A stretch of DNA of 64,000 nt from NCBI GenBank assembly GCA_947259925.1, contig CAMYOG010000005.1:62001-126000 (forward strand), read 5' to 3'. Of the stretch, positions 1-8,549 are shown in pieces. The DNA is from Thermoanaerobaculia bacterium. Lineage in GTDB: Bacteria > Acidobacteriota > Thermoanaerobaculia > Multivoradales > JAHEKO01. The notes under the pieces were generated by a model that saw nothing but the letters and a program-made list of their open reading frames with translations, had not been told where the DNA came from and searched no databases. Position numbers and translations under genes: made by a program. Each line of letters starts with the position of its first letter. The first letter of the stretch is position 1.

Positions 1-988
1 GCGCGCGCTCGGACAGATCCTCGTACGGAGTGATCGGGAACTCGCGAATCGCGGCGAGGTTCTTCTCCTGGAACTCCGCTTCCCAGGCGATCCACTCGGC
101 CCAGATCACCGGTAGCGGCTCGCCGAAGACGTGCTTGAACTGCTTGGCGTAGTAGCGCTTGCTGCCCTCGCGCCGGGAGACCCAGTCGATCACCTTCTCC
201 GGCCCGTACTGGTAGGCCAGGTAGGAGAGAAACCGAGTGCCGTAGAGGTACGAGTTGGACTCGACCTGGAAATCGATCTTGCGGCCTTCGGCGTCGAGGC
301 CGAGCGGATCGTAGAAGTAGCTGCCGTCCTTCACCATCGACCGGAAGACCATCTCGTCGTAGGTCCCCTGGGCGCGGCCGCGGCCGCCCGCCATCCACGT
401 CTCGAGGAAGGTCGCGATGCCCTCCTGGTACCAGCGCGGCGCCGAGACTCTCGGCGCCGTCAGGTAGAAGTAGAGCATCGTCTCGGGCTGCTCGGCGATC
501 GGCATGACCTTGCCACCGAACAGCCTGCGCCAGCGGCGATCGGCCTTGGTCGCCTGGTCCATCGCCACGATGTGCACCATCTCGTGGTTCATGATCCAGT
601 TCATCCGCTCGTTGCCGGAGATGGTCTCGTAGTCGAACGCGAGCGGAGCGACCTCGATCGCCATGTTGTTGCGGGGCACGGTGCCGGCGCCGGCGTTGCC
701 GCTATCAGAGAAGTCGGTCAGCAGCACCCCGACCCGCTCCGAAGGCGTCCAGCCCCAGAGCTCGCGGTGGAACTCCATGGCGTTCTCGAAGCAACGCGCG
801 GCGTGTGGCGACAGGTAGGAGAGGGTGACCTCGGGGTAGACCAGCTGGAGGTCTTCGGTGGCCAGGTAGGTAAGCTGGCCGCGGGCGGGAGAGCTCCAGA
901 ACAGGCCGGCGGCACAGGCCGCCACCAGAGCGAGACAACTAAGGAAGTGCCGCCCTTGCGGGCGGCACTCGAAGACAGCAGGCGTCAA
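1..988 (-). CDS. Exported HExxH (gluzincin-type) metallopeptidase, 3' end outside window
   Basis: The reading frame is open from a TTG at 988 to the window edge, so the protein is truncated here (about 329 residues visible). The N-terminus has Arg residues, then a hydrophobic stretch ending in AARG-Q-like residues, which reads as a signal peptide. About residue 130 is NHEMVHI, a HExxH zinc site, followed some 40 residues later by a WYQEGIATF segment whose Glu would be the third ligand, as in gluzincins. In related proteins such domains often precede a beta-propeller; the part that would show this is missing. It follows the nonapeptide-repeat gene on the same strand. The start is uncertain: a GTG at 925 is an alternative, neither has a clear ribosome site, and a strong hairpin (946-969) lies inside the longer version. 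Function in detail is unknown. Confidence 0.7.
   Translation of the reverse strand, partial: MTPAVFECRPQGRHFLSCLALVAACAAGLFWSSPARGQLTYLATEDLQLVYPEVTLSYLSPHAARCFENAMEFHRELWGWTPSERVGVLLTDFSDSGNAGAGTVPRNNMAIEVAPLAFDYETISGNERMNWIMNHEMVHIVAMDQATKADRRWRRLFGGKVMPIAEQPETMLYFYLTAPRVSAPRWYQEGIATFLETWMAGGRGRAQGTYDEMVFRSMVKDGSYFYDPLGLDAEGRKIDFQVESNSYLYGTRFLSYLAYQYGPEKVIDWVSRREGSKRYYAKQFKHVFGEPLPVIWAEWIAWEAEFQEKNLAAIREFPITPYEDLSERA
946..969 (-). terminator. Perfect 10-bp hairpin, possible terminator
   Basis: A perfect inverted repeat of 10 bp around a TTGC loop lies about 52 nt past the stop of the nonapeptide-repeat gene. It has no clear T-run, so an intrinsic terminator is only possible. It falls inside the N-terminal codons of the next gene if the TTG at 988 is the true start. 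Confidence 0.4.
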
Positions 989-1020
989 GCCCGACGGCGT
1001 ATGACGGCGCCGTCCCCGGC

Positions 1021-2382
1021 TTAGTTCGCGCGTGCTGCGGCTCTCATAGCGTCGTTGCTCAGGGCGTCACGGAACGCCGCGCTGCCGAGCGCGCTCCGGA
1101 ACGCGTCGATGCCGAGCGCGTCCCTGAACGCTGCCACGCCGAGGGCGTCGCGGAAAGCGTCGACGTTCAGCGCGTCACGGAACGCCGCGTTGCCGAGGGC
1201 GTCGCGGAAGGCGGCATTGCCGAGCGCATCGCGGAAGGCGGCGTTGCCGAACGCATCGCGGAAGGCGTCGACGCCGAGCGCGTCACGGAACGCTGCCACG
1301 CCGAGGGCATCCCTGAACGCTGCCACGCCGAGGGCGTCGCGGAAGGCGTCCACGCCGAGGGCATCGCGGAAGGCGGCGTTGCCGAGCGCGTCGCGGAACG
1401 CGTCGTTCTTCATCGCCATCTGGAGGGCGTCGTTGGCGAACGCCGCGCGCAGCGCGTCGTTACCGAGCGCGTCTCGCATGGCGTCGTTGGCCATGGCGTC
1501 GCGGAAGGCGGCGTTGCCCAGGGCGTCGCGCACCGCATCGTTCGCCATGGCGTCTCTAAAGGCGTCGACGCCGAGTGCATCCCGCAACGAAGCTACACCC
1601 AGCGCGTCGCGGAAGGCGTCGGTGCCGAGCGCATCGCGGAAGGCGGCGTTACCGAACGCGTCGCGGAAGGCGGCGTTGCCGAACGCGCTGCGTAGAGCGT
1701 CGACCCCGAGTGCGTCACGGAACGCGTCGACGCCGATCGCGTCGCGGAAGGCGGCGTTGCCCAAGGCCGCACGGACCGCGTCGCTACCGAGCGCGTTCCA
1801 GAGCTGGTCGTTGGAAAGGACCCGCTGCGCGTCCGGATCGTTGACGATCCGGTCGAACGCCTCGGTCTGCATGAAGTCCTGAGCCGACTGGTCGACCTGG
1901 ACGTCGTCCGGCGTGATCTGGTCGGTCTGGTAGCGCTCGGCCGCACCGACCGTGCCGCCCATCTGGGCCTCCTCGGACGGTCCGGTGTCGCCGGCGAACT
2001 TCCAGATCGCCAGAACCGCGAGTACCACAGCGGCCGCGATTCCAAAGCGTGTGACGAATTGGTTCCGTGACATGGCGTTTCTCTCCTTTGTTGCGCCCTG
2101 GTGGCGGCTTGAGGTGGTATGTCGTGAATACCGCTCGAACTCGGAAAGGTTGGTGACTTTTGCACGTCGCTCGGCGACCGCGGCGAGCAGGCGCCCCTGG
2201 AGCTCCGCGGGAGCCTCGACGTCGGCGGCGCTCGTGAGCAGCTCCGAGAAGGTCGAGAGCTCCGCCTGATGCGTGCTGGCCTCGGGGTCCTCGCTCAGCG
2301 CTCGATCGAGCTCCTGTTGCTCGTCGGTCGAGATCTCGCCGTCCAGTCTTAGCCAGATGAGCTCTTCGAGCCGCTGGTTCAT
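1021..2382 (-). CDS. Anti-sigma-factor-like membrane protein with 29 tandem nonapeptide repeats
   Basis: 453 residues. Residues 1-75 (DGEIS, then DEQQELDRAL) resemble the cytoplasmic domain of anti-sigma factors but lack the HxxxCxxC zinc ligands. One membrane helix is at about 112-130 (GIAAAVVLAVLAIWKF). Residues 189-449 are 29 uninterrupted copies of a nine-residue unit with consensus LGxDAFRDA, ending in ARAN. The start overlaps the stop of the ECF sigma gene by 4 nt (ATGA), so the two are translationally coupled and this is probably that sigma factor's regulator. A second start at 2073 (residue 104, just before the membrane helix) has a strong AAAGGAG site 9 nt upstream, so a shorter repeat-only protein may also be made. 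The repeat family is not one I recognise; its extracytoplasmic role is unknown. Confidence 0.8.
   Translation of the reverse strand: MNQRLEELIWLRLDGEISTDEQQELDRALSEDPEASTHQAELSTFSELLTSAADVEAPAELQGRLLAAVAERRAKVTNLSEFERYSRHTTSSRHQGATKERNAMSRNQFVTRFGIAAAVVLAVLAIWKFAGDTGPSEEAQMGGTVGAAERYQTDQITPDDVQVDQSAQDFMQTEAFDRIVNDPDAQRVLSNDQLWNALGSDAVRAALGNAAFRDAIGVDAFRDALGVDALRSAFGNAAFRDAFGNAAFRDALGTDAFRDALGVASLRDALGVDAFRDAMANDAVRDALGNAAFRDAMANDAMRDALGNDALRAAFANDALQMAMKNDAFRDALGNAAFRDALGVDAFRDALGVAAFRDALGVAAFRDALGVDAFRDAFGNAAFRDALGNAAFRDALGNAAFRDALNVDAFRDALGVAAFRDALGIDAFRSALGSAAFRDALSNDAMRAAARAN
1036..1818 (-). repeat. 29 x 27-bp coding tandem repeat (nonapeptide LGxDAFRDA)
   Basis: Residues 189-449 of the anti-sigma-like protein divide exactly into 29 nine-residue units without insertions. 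Positions 5-9 (AFRDA) are the most constant; positions 3-4 alternate mainly between VD, NA, VA and ND. The 27-bp units are diverged at synonymous sites, so this is selected protein repetition, not a recent slippage array. Confidence 0.95.
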
Positions 2383-2921
2383 CGATGTAACCCCGTAGCC
2401 CTGAGCGTCCGCCGCAGCTCGCGGCGAGCTGTGAAAAGTCGCGACTTGACCGTCTTGCTCGGTACGTCGAGCACCTCACTCATCTCCTGGTAGGAGAGGT
2501 CGTGGAAATGACGCAGCACGATCACGGCGCGGTAGTCGTCCGAAAGCCTCATCAGCGCCGCCTGGATCTCCCGGCCGGTCTCGGTAGCGGCGCAGTGCTG
2601 TTCTGGGCTCGGTGCCCCCGAGGTGGGCTCAGTCTGCTCTTCGACGTAGCGATCGCGGCGGCTGAGGATGTTGAACGACTCGTTGATGCCGATGCGCGCG
2701 ATCCAGCTGAGAAATGGCCTTCGGACGTCGAAGCGGTCGAGCTTCTCGAGCGCTTTGAGGAACGTCGTCTGGGTCGCGTCCATCGCATCGTGTGAGTTGC
2801 CGGTTAGTCGCAGAGCCAGGTTGTACACGCGTCGTTCGTACCGAAGCATCAGTTCGTCGAAAGCAGTCGGTCGGTCCGCGAGCGCTTCCAGAACCAGAAT
2901 GTCGTCTCCCTTGTTCGTCAT
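2379..2921 (-). CDS. ECF-family RNA polymerase sigma factor
   Basis: 180 residues. Region 2 spans about 15-85 (FDELMLRYERRVYNLALRLTG, then the WIARIGINESFNILSRRDR segment for -10 melting and recognition) and region 4 about 115-170, with the helix-turn-helix LSYQEMSEVLDVPSKTVKSRL. A short variable linker joins them, as usual for RpoE-type ECF factors. It would direct RNA polymerase to a specific stress or envelope regulon. Its stop overlaps the start of the anti-sigma-like gene, and a STAS protein and HATPase lie just upstream on the same strand, so the sigma may sit in a partner-switching context. ATG 2921 is chosen over the TTG directly before it. No strong ribosome site is seen. Confidence 0.9.
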   Translation of the reverse strand: MTNKGDDILVLEALADRPTAFDELMLRYERRVYNLALRLTGNSHDAMDATQTTFLKALEKLDRFDVRRPFLSWIARIGINESFNILSRRDRYVEEQTEPTSGAPSPEQHCAATETGREIQAALMRLSDDYRAVIVLRHFHDLSYQEMSEVLDVPSKTVKSRLFTARRELRRTLRATGLHR

Positions 2922-2957
2922 CAATACCGACCGCCTGGCACAAAAGTTGGTGAGATT

Positions 2958-3242
2958 TCACTCAATCTCGAAAAACGCGTCGAAGCCAGCGATGGCGAAC
3001 ACCTCGCGAATGTGTGGATTGAGGTTCCTCAGGGTAAGCGCTTCGCCCTGGCTCTTGAGCCGTTTCTGCGCGGCGAAGAGCTCGCCGAGCCCACCGCTCG
3101 AGATGTAGTCGAGCGCCTCGCAGTCGACTACTGCCGACGAGTCGATCTCGAGCAGGAACTGCTCCAACTGCACAGCGGCGGCCGCGTCGAGACGGCCAAC
3201 CATCCTGATCCGTCCTTCACCTGTCAGCTCGACGTCAAACAT
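2958..3242 (-). CDS. STAS-domain anti-sigma-factor antagonist
   Basis: 94 residues, a single STAS domain of the SpoIIAA/RsbV type. The conserved DYISSGGL loop (Ser48/Ser49) is the phosphoacceptor in this family. It would bind the HATPase anti-sigma kinase encoded 13 nt upstream when unphosphorylated, and be released when phosphorylated. A GAGGA ribosome site lies just before the ATG. The ECF sigma gene follows after 36 nt. Partner-switch proteins usually control sigma-B-like factors, so the association with an ECF factor is an inference from position; the pair could also be controlled by the SpoIIE-type phosphatase at the other end of the window. Confidence 0.88.
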   Translation of the reverse strand: MFDVELTGEGRIRMVGRLDAAAAVQLEQFLLEIDSSAVVDCEALDYISSGGLGELFAAQKRLKSQGEALTLRNLNPHIREVFAIAGFDAFFEIE

Positions 3243-3255
3243 CTCGGCGGTGTCC

Positions 3256-3666
3256 TCAGGTTTTGCGGAACTTGGTGACCGATACGGTCATTTCGCGGTT
3301 TTCGTATTGGTAGGAGATCTTATCCACGATCGAACGCACCAGGTAGACGCCGACGCCTCCGGGCTCGCGATCGGCCATGGACTGGCCCTTGTCGTATCTC
3401 GGAATCGACTTCGCATCGAAGGGATCGACGTCGTGGTCGATCAGCTCGAAATCGAGACGGTCCGGCGAAACGTCCAGGTGGAACGAGATCGTCTTGCCCT
3501 TGCCGGTGTTGTGGCGCACGAGGTTCGTGAACAGCTCCTCGGCGGCGAGCTTGATACCGAACGCGGTGCGGTCGTCTACCCCGTGCCGTGCCAGCTCCGC
3601 GTCGAGGAGACCGAACATCGGCTCGAGGGCATCGAGGTTTCTGTGCAGCTCGATCGTCGCGGGCAT
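3256..3666 (-). CDS. Anti-sigma regulatory factor, HATPase (RsbW/SpoIIAB-like) kinase
   Basis: 136 residues, a lone GHKL ATPase domain. The N box is AAEELFTNLVRH and the G2 box is REPGGVGVYLVRS, both needed for ATP binding in this family. Such proteins phosphorylate STAS partners and sequester sigma factors. The frame stays open upstream to 3885, but homology begins at MPATIEL, so ATG 3666 is used. It heads the minus-strand run HATPase, STAS, ECF sigma, anti-sigma-like protein, and is divergent from the ankyrin gene across 176 bp. Confidence 0.88.
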   Translation of the reverse strand: MPATIELHRNLDALEPMFGLLDAELARHGVDDRTAFGIKLAAEELFTNLVRHNTGKGKTISFHLDVSPDRLDFELIDHDVDPFDAKSIPRYDKGQSMADREPGGVGVYLVRSIVDKISYQYENREMTVSVTKFRKT

Positions 3667-3829
3667 GCAACCTACGTGGAATGGGGCACCGACGCTCCCG
3701 CCGAGACGCGGAGGCGAAGAGGACACCCAAGAAGATTTCGAACAAAGATACCACGCTTGGCGACCCGGCCAGAGCCGGCGGGTCACCCACCGCCGCCTCT
3801 CGCCACTGGCGATCGGAGTCGGCCGACCG

Positions 3830-3835
3830 TAGAAT
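3830..3835 (+). promoter_or_regulatory. -10 element TAGAAT, 7 nt before the ankyrin gene ATG
   Basis: TAGAAT at 3830-3835 is followed by 7 nt and then ATG 3843. With ordinary -10 to +1 spacing, transcription would begin at or next to the start codon, giving a leaderless mRNA. No Shine-Dalgarno sequence is present. Confidence 0.55.
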
Positions 3836-3842
3836 CCTCGGG

Positions 3843-4838
3843 ATGAGGAAGGAGCTCTCCAGCCAGAGCCTCCTTCGGCAAGCAAAGATCGGGATCCTGG
3901 TCGTTCTCGCCCTGGCGGCGGCCACAGTCCTTCTGGTTGAGACCGAATCGGCGCTCGAGGCGTCGGGAGAATCGGAAGATCCGCGTCTGGTGCTGTCGGA
4001 GGCGCTCGCCGTCGGCGACCAGACGCTCGCGGCGAGCGCGCTGGAGGCTGGCGCGGATCCGTCCTGGGCGATTGTCGATGCTGCCCGTCGGGAGGACGTC
4101 GAGAGCCTGCGCTGGCTGTTCGAGCGCGGCGCGGCGGCCGCTGGCCGTCCGGGGACGCGGGCGCTCCTCTGGGCGCTCCGATCGGAGGACCCCGAGCTGG
4201 CGGCGATGGTGCGCGAGCACGGTGGCGAACTCGACGCCACCGATCCGGCGGGCGTCACCCTCCTGATGTCGATGGCGGCCGCCCCGACCAAGCAGAAGCG
4301 CGCGTACCACATCCTGTCGGCGCTGCTCGACGCGGGCGCCGACGTCAATGCCCGGAGCCGCGCCGGCCGGACCGCGCTGATGCTCGCCGTCAAGGCCGAC
4401 CGGATGAGGGTCATCCGCCGGCTGCTGGAAGCCGGCGCCGAGGTCGACGCCCGCGACCAGGACGGATGGACGCCGTTGATACTCGCCGCTCGGGACGGCC
4501 GCTCGCGCACGGTCGCCAAGCTGTTGGAGGCGGGCGCCGATTCGAACGCGGTGAGTGACAGCGGCTGGACGGCGCTCATGTGGGCGGCCTGGCACGGACA
4601 CGTACCGGTGGTCGAGCGGCTCCTGGCGGCGGGCGCCGACCCGAATCGCAGCAGCTACGCCGGAGGGACGGCGCTGATCCGGGCAGTCCAGGCCGGGCGG
4701 CCGCGGGTCGTCGCGCAACTGATCGCCGCCGGGGCCGACCGCGGGGAGCGGTTCGCCGGGCTCGACGCCACCGAGTGGGCACGTCTGTCCGGCCGTCGCT
4801 ACCTGTTTGGGGTCCTGAGGCGGCTCTCGACCTCATGA
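3843..4838 (+). CDS. Membrane-anchored ankyrin-repeat protein
   Basis: 331 residues. A hydrophobic segment at about 17-33 (IGILVVLALAAATVLLV) is a signal anchor, so the repeats probably face the periplasm. From about residue 60 to 320 come some seven ankyrin repeats, with regular GADVNARxxxGRTALMLAV-type signatures, best conserved in the middle. Ankyrin repeats bind proteins; no catalytic domain is seen. The gene overlaps the next (SGNH hydrolase) by 4 nt (ATGA), so they are co-translated. The frame is open upstream to 3588, but that part overlaps the divergent HATPase gene and lacks coding character. Confidence 0.88.
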   Translation: MRKELSSQSLLRQAKIGILVVLALAAATVLLVETESALEASGESEDPRLVLSEALAVGDQTLAASALEAGADPSWAIVDAARREDVESLRWLFERGAAAAGRPGTRALLWALRSEDPELAAMVREHGGELDATDPAGVTLLMSMAAAPTKQKRAYHILSALLDAGADVNARSRAGRTALMLAVKADRMRVIRRLLEAGAEVDARDQDGWTPLILAARDGRSRTVAKLLEAGADSNAVSDSGWTALMWAAWHGHVPVVERLLAAGADPNRSSYAGGTALIRAVQAGRPRVVAQLIAAGADRGERFAGLDATEWARLSGRRYLFGVLRRLSTS

Positions 4839-5803
4839 AGAACGCCCTGGCCAAGATCGGCCTGCTGCTCCTGTCGCTGGGGGTCGCTCTCGCCGTGGGT
4901 GAGATTGTCCTGCGAGGCCTCGGCTACGAGTATCAACCGCTCCAGATCTCCGCCGCCAACGGCTCCGACGCTCGCGACTACCACCTCTTCAGTGACGACA
5001 ACTTCGTCTACGATCCCCAGTTGATCTGGCGGCCGAAGCGGGGTCACGGGGTGTTCAACTCGCTCGGCTTCCGCGGGCCGGAGGTAGGCCCCCGGAACGG
5101 CAAGATTCGGATCGCGACAATCGGCGATTCGAACACGCTCGGGTGGGCGGACGCCGACGGCGCCAACTGGCCGGCCGATCTGGCGGAGCTGCTGACCACG
5201 GCGGACATCGATGCCGAGGTGATCAATGCCGGTGTGTGGGGATACTCGTCGCACCAGGGGGTACCGCGCACGCGAGAGGTGCTGGAGCTCGATCCGGACA
5301 TCGTTCTGATCAGCTTCGGCTCCAACGACGCCCATCAGGTCCTGCGCTCCGACGCCGAGTTCTCGGCGCGCTCGCTCGGTAGTCGGCGCCTGGAGCTGGT
5401 CGTCCAGCGTCTGCGAGTCGCTCAGCTGGTGACCGCCGCGCTCGACCGGATGAACCCGGCTGGCTTCGAGCCGCGGCAGCGGGTCAGTCAGGACGAGTAC
5501 CGGCGCAACCTGAAGACGATGATCGACGAGGTTCGCCAGGCCGGCGCCACGCCGGTGCTGCTCACCCGGCCGTTCTATGGCCCGGTGCTGGATGCGTCGG
5601 GCTGGAAGAGCCGCGGCCCGGAATACAACCTCTTGACCACCCGGGTTGCCGAGGAGCAGGGGGTACTGGTGATCGATCTCTACTCCTTCTTCAAGGAGAT
5701 GGACCCCCTGTTCGCCGACGAGTCCCACTTCACCGACGCCGGACATCGGTGGGCTGCCGCGTTGGTGCTCGAGCATCTCCGACCGTCTCTGGCGGTCCTG
5801 TGA
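4835..5803 (+). CDS. SGNH/GDSL-family hydrolase, membrane-anchored or exported
   Basis: 322 residues. An N-terminal hydrophobic segment (about 7-25) precedes an SGNH fold: block I is IGDSNTLG (catalytic Ser), block III is FGSNDAH, and block V is DESHFTDAGHRW with the catalytic Asp and His. These enzymes hydrolyse esters, often acetyl groups on surface polysaccharides. Together with the neighbouring CpsB/CapC-like phosphoesterase and GDP-mannose dehydratase, a role in polysaccharide modification is plausible. The start ATG overlaps the ankyrin stop, and the stop overlaps the next start (TGATG). The precise substrate cannot be read from sequence. Confidence 0.88.
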   Translation: MKNALAKIGLLLLSLGVALAVGEIVLRGLGYEYQPLQISAANGSDARDYHLFSDDNFVYDPQLIWRPKRGHGVFNSLGFRGPEVGPRNGKIRIATIGDSNTLGWADADGANWPADLAELLTTADIDAEVINAGVWGYSSHQGVPRTREVLELDPDIVLISFGSNDAHQVLRSDAEFSARSLGSRRLELVVQRLRVAQLVTAALDRMNPAGFEPRQRVSQDEYRRNLKTMIDEVRQAGATPVLLTRPFYGPVLDASGWKSRGPEYNLLTTRVAEEQGVLVIDLYSFFKEMDPLFADESHFTDAGHRWAAALVLEHLRPSLAVL

Positions 5804-6552
5804 TGGAGCTCTACGACATCCACGCGCACCTCCTGCCCGGGGTGGACGACGGACCGGCCGATCTCGCCGAGACGGTCGAGACCCTGCGCCTCGCCCACGA
5901 CAGCGGCACCCGCGCCATCGTCGCAACGTCCCACTGCTTCCTGCGCCCCCTGCACACACCGGTCGAGGAGCTGCGCGAGGTGTTCGAGCGGACGACGAGC
6001 GAGCTCGCCCGCCTCGCCCGCGAGCGCGAGGATTGCGCGTTTCTGGCCGATCTGGACTTCTCTCTGGGCGCCGAGAACTACCTCTCGAGCGAATTCATAC
6101 TGGCGCTCGAGCGTGACGACGTCTTGTCGCTCGCCGGCAGCAAGAGCCTGCTGATCGAGTTCAATCCCTATCTCTCGTTCGAGATCATGAAGTCCGCTCT
6201 CGCCAGGGTGATCGAAGCCGGCTACACGCCGGTCCTCGCCCACGTCGAGCGCTATCGCATCTTCCTGCGGGAGCCGGCGCGGCTGGGCGAGGCGATGGCG
6301 ATGGGCTGCCACGCGCAGATCAACGCCGAGAGCCTGCTCGGCTCGTTCGGCTCACCGCGGCGGCGGCGAGCGGTCGAGTTCCTGAAGAGCGGTACCGCGA
6401 CGGTAGTCGCGTCCGATCTCCATAACGCCGACAATCGCCGGTCGCGCCTGGGCGAAGCGGCCGCTCTGCTGTCGAAGCGCTTCCCGGAAGAGCGGGTGCG
6501 CGAGTGGGTTCTCGACAACCCACGCGCCATCGTGCGGGCCGCGCGCGGCTGA
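5803..6552 (+). CDS. CpsB/CapC-family (PHP-type) tyrosine phosphatase
   Basis: 249 residues. It opens with [14 protein letters not shown], the metal-binding signature of manganese-dependent CpsB/Wzb-like phosphatases of the PHP superfamily. Further metal ligands are visible as TSHCF, LAHVERY and VASDLHN. In capsule and exopolysaccharide systems this enzyme dephosphorylates the tyrosine kinase that controls chain length. No such kinase is in the window. The start overlaps the previous stop by 1 nt, so ankyrin, SGNH hydrolase and phosphatase form one operon. Confidence 0.87.
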   Translation: MELYDIHAHLLPGVDDGPADLAETVETLRLAHDSGTRAIVATSHCFLRPLHTPVEELREVFERTTSELARLAREREDCAFLADLDFSLGAENYLSSEFILALERDDVLSLAGSKSLLIEFNPYLSFEIMKSALARVIEAGYTPVLAHVERYRIFLREPARLGEAMAMGCHAQINAESLLGSFGSPRRRRAVEFLKSGTATVVASDLHNADNRRSRLGEAAALLSKRFPEERVREWVLDNPRAIVRAARG

Positions 6553-6614
6553 GCCGGCGTGGCGAACCGGGCGATGATGGGATACTCTCTGCGTTTAGTC
6601 TGTCGGGGGTCGAC

Positions 6615-7700
6615 GTGACTCAGAGACCTGAGAAGATCGGTAGGCGGGCACTCATCACCGGGGTAACCGGTCAGGACGGCTCGTACCTGGCAGAGCTTTT
6701 GCTCGAAAAAGGGTACGAGGTCTGGGGGACGATCCGCCGATCGTCGTCGCCCAACACCTTCCGGATCGACCACCTGAGGGAGGATCCCCGCGGGGAGGAC
6801 GCCCGCTTCCGATTGGTCTTCGGCGATCTCAACGACGCCTCCTCCCTGAACCACATCCTGCGCAGCGTCCAGCCGCACGAGGTCTACAACCTGGCGGCCC
6901 AGTCGGACGTCAAGGTCTCGTTCGACATCCCCGAGTACACCGGTGATATCACCGGCATCGGCGCGGTGCGGTTGCTCGAAGGGATCAAGGAGAACGGGCT
7001 CGACACCGCGTTCTATCAGGCCTCGTCGTCGGAGCTCTACGGCAAGGTCGTCAGCAGCCCGCAGAGTGAGACCACGCGCTTCTATCCCCGCAGTCCCTAC
7101 GCCGCCGCCAAGGCGTACGCCTTTCACATCACCCGCAACTACCGCGAAGCGTACGGCATGTTCGCGGTCAACGGCATTCTGTTCAACCACGAATCGCCCC
7201 GTCGCGGCGAGAACTTCGTCACCCGCAAGATCACCTCGACGGTCGCCAAGATCCTCGCCGGCAAGGCCGATTGCCTCTATCTCGGCAACCTGAACGCCCG
7301 GCGCGACTGGGGCTTTGCCGGCGACTACACGAAGGCGATGTGGCTGATGCTCCAGGCCGAGCAGCCCGACGACTACGTCATCGCCAGTGGTGAGACGCAC
7401 CCGGTGCGGGAGTTTTGCGCTCTGGCGTTCGAGCGCGCCGGACTGCCGTTGACCTGGCGCGGCGAAGGCGTCGACGAGGTGGGTGTGAGCCCCGACGGAG
7501 ACGTGCTGGTCCGGGTCGACCCCGCCTACTTCCGGCCGGCGGAGGTCGATCTACTGCTCGGCGACGCGACCAAGGCGCGCCAGGAGCTCGGCTGGGAGCC
7601 GGAGGTCAGCTTCGTCGGCCTGGTGAACATGATGATCGACGCCGATCTCGCCGCGCTCGGCGTCACCCCGCTGCAGCCCGAGCCGTCGACCACGGGCTAG
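6615..7700 (+). CDS. gmd: GDP-mannose 4,6-dehydratase
   Basis: 361 residues. It converts GDP-mannose to GDP-4-keto-6-deoxymannose, the precursor of GDP-fucose and GDP-rhamnose for surface glycans. Visible motifs: the NADP-binding [23 protein letters not shown] near the N-terminus, given here as the GxxGxxG at about 16-22; SSSELYGKV; the YxxxK catalytic pair in SPYAAAKAY; and [16 protein letters not shown], typical of Gmd. The start is a GTG at 6615 with a GGGGG ribosome-like site 6 nt upstream; the frame opens earlier but has no homology there. It ends on a CTAG shared with the convergent CysQ-like gene. The manA gene at 10393 could help feed this pathway through mannose-6-phosphate. Confidence 0.93.
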   Translation: MTQRPEKIGRRALITGVTGQDGSYLAELLLEKGYEVWGTIRRSSSPNTFRIDHLREDPRGEDARFRLVFGDLNDASSLNHILRSVQPHEVYNLAAQSDVKVSFDIPEYTGDITGIGAVRLLEGIKENGLDTAFYQASSSELYGKVVSSPQSETTRFYPRSPYAAAKAYAFHITRNYREAYGMFAVNGILFNHESPRRGENFVTRKITSTVAKILAGKADCLYLGNLNARRDWGFAGDYTKAMWLMLQAEQPDDYVIASGETHPVREFCALAFERAGLPLTWRGEGVDEVGVSPDGDVLVRVDPAYFRPAEVDLLLGDATKARQELGWEPEVSFVGLVNMMIDADLAALGVTPLQPEPSTTG

Positions 7701-8527
7701 GCCGAGCTCGACTTGCGCGCGCGAGGGTCGGGGTTGGGGGTCCAGTCGGCCTCGACCTCTCCCCAGATGCCGGTAACGCCCGGGCTGAGCGCGACCAGGC
7801 CGCGCAGCTTCGGGCGGCGCCGGTTCAGGGTCAGGTCGTCGCCGGGCATCGCCCGCACCTCGCCGCCGGCTGCCGCGACCAGCGCGACACCCGCGGCGAT
7901 GTCCCACTCGTGCTTCGGGACCAGCGTCCAGGTCGCATCGGCGAGCCCGGCCGCGACGCGTCCGAACTTGTAGGCGACCGAGCCCATCGGCACGATCGCG
8001 AACGGATAGGCGTTCTCGAACGGTCGCCACTCGCCGCGGCCGACCTCGCTGCGGCTCGCCAGAACGGTGGCCTCGGCGAGAGTGGACGCCGTCCGGGGCT
8101 CGACCGGCTCGCCGTTGAGCGTGACGCCGGTCTCCCGCGAGCCGACGACTTTCTCGCCGGTAGCCGGATTGAAGATGCCGCCGGCGACCGCCTGGCCGTT
8201 CTCGACCAGGGCGATGGAGATACAGAACTCGGGCAGACCGAGCACGAACTCGCGCGTGCCGTCGAGCGGATCGACGATCCAGACCCGCGCGCAGCCGAGC
8301 CGCGCCTCGTCGTCGCGCGTCTCCTCTGACAGCCACCCCTCGTCCGGTCGGGGCAAGATGTTCTTGAGCGCCGCGTCGACCTCCAGATCGGCCTGGGTGA
8401 CCGGGTCGCCGCCGCTCTTCTGCAGCGCCTCGATCTCGCCCGGCGTATAGCGACTCAGGATCTCTCCGCCGGCAATCAGGGCGTCGTCGATCCGCCTCAG
8501 GTCGTCTGCGCGTTGCTGCTCGGTCAT
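7697..8527 (-). CDS. cysQ: Inositol-monophosphatase-family 3'(2'),5'-bisphosphate nucleotidase (CysQ-like)
   Basis: 276 residues, with the Mg2+-binding motifs of the family: LSEE, then DPLDGTREF, then WDIAAG. In sulfate assimilation CysQ removes the 3'-phosphate of PAP and PAPS. Directly upstream on the same strand is a fused ATP sulfurylase/APS kinase, which makes PAPS, so CysQ is more likely than an inositol phosphatase. The frame extends to 8575, overlapping the upstream gene, but homology begins at MTEQQ, so ATG 8527 is taken (22 nt after the sat-cysC stop). Its stop and that of gmd share the same CTAG tetranucleotide. Confidence 0.88.
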   Translation of the reverse strand: MTEQQRADDLRRIDDALIAGGEILSRYTPGEIEALQKSGGDPVTQADLEVDAALKNILPRPDEGWLSEETRDDEARLGCARVWIVDPLDGTREFVLGLPEFCISIALVENGQAVAGGIFNPATGEKVVGSRETGVTLNGEPVEPRTASTLAEATVLASRSEVGRGEWRPFENAYPFAIVPMGSVAYKFGRVAAGLADATWTLVPKHEWDIAAGVALVAAAGGEVRAMPGDDLTLNRRRPKLRGLVALSPGVTGIWGEVEADWTPNPDPRARKSSSA

Positions 8528-8549
8528 GTCGCTCTCCGCTCGCGGCGCT

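Noticed and set aside
1036-1818. Regular 27-bp repeats considered as a CRISPR array
   Set aside because: Units are contiguous without spacers and form an unbroken reading frame with conserved amino acids.
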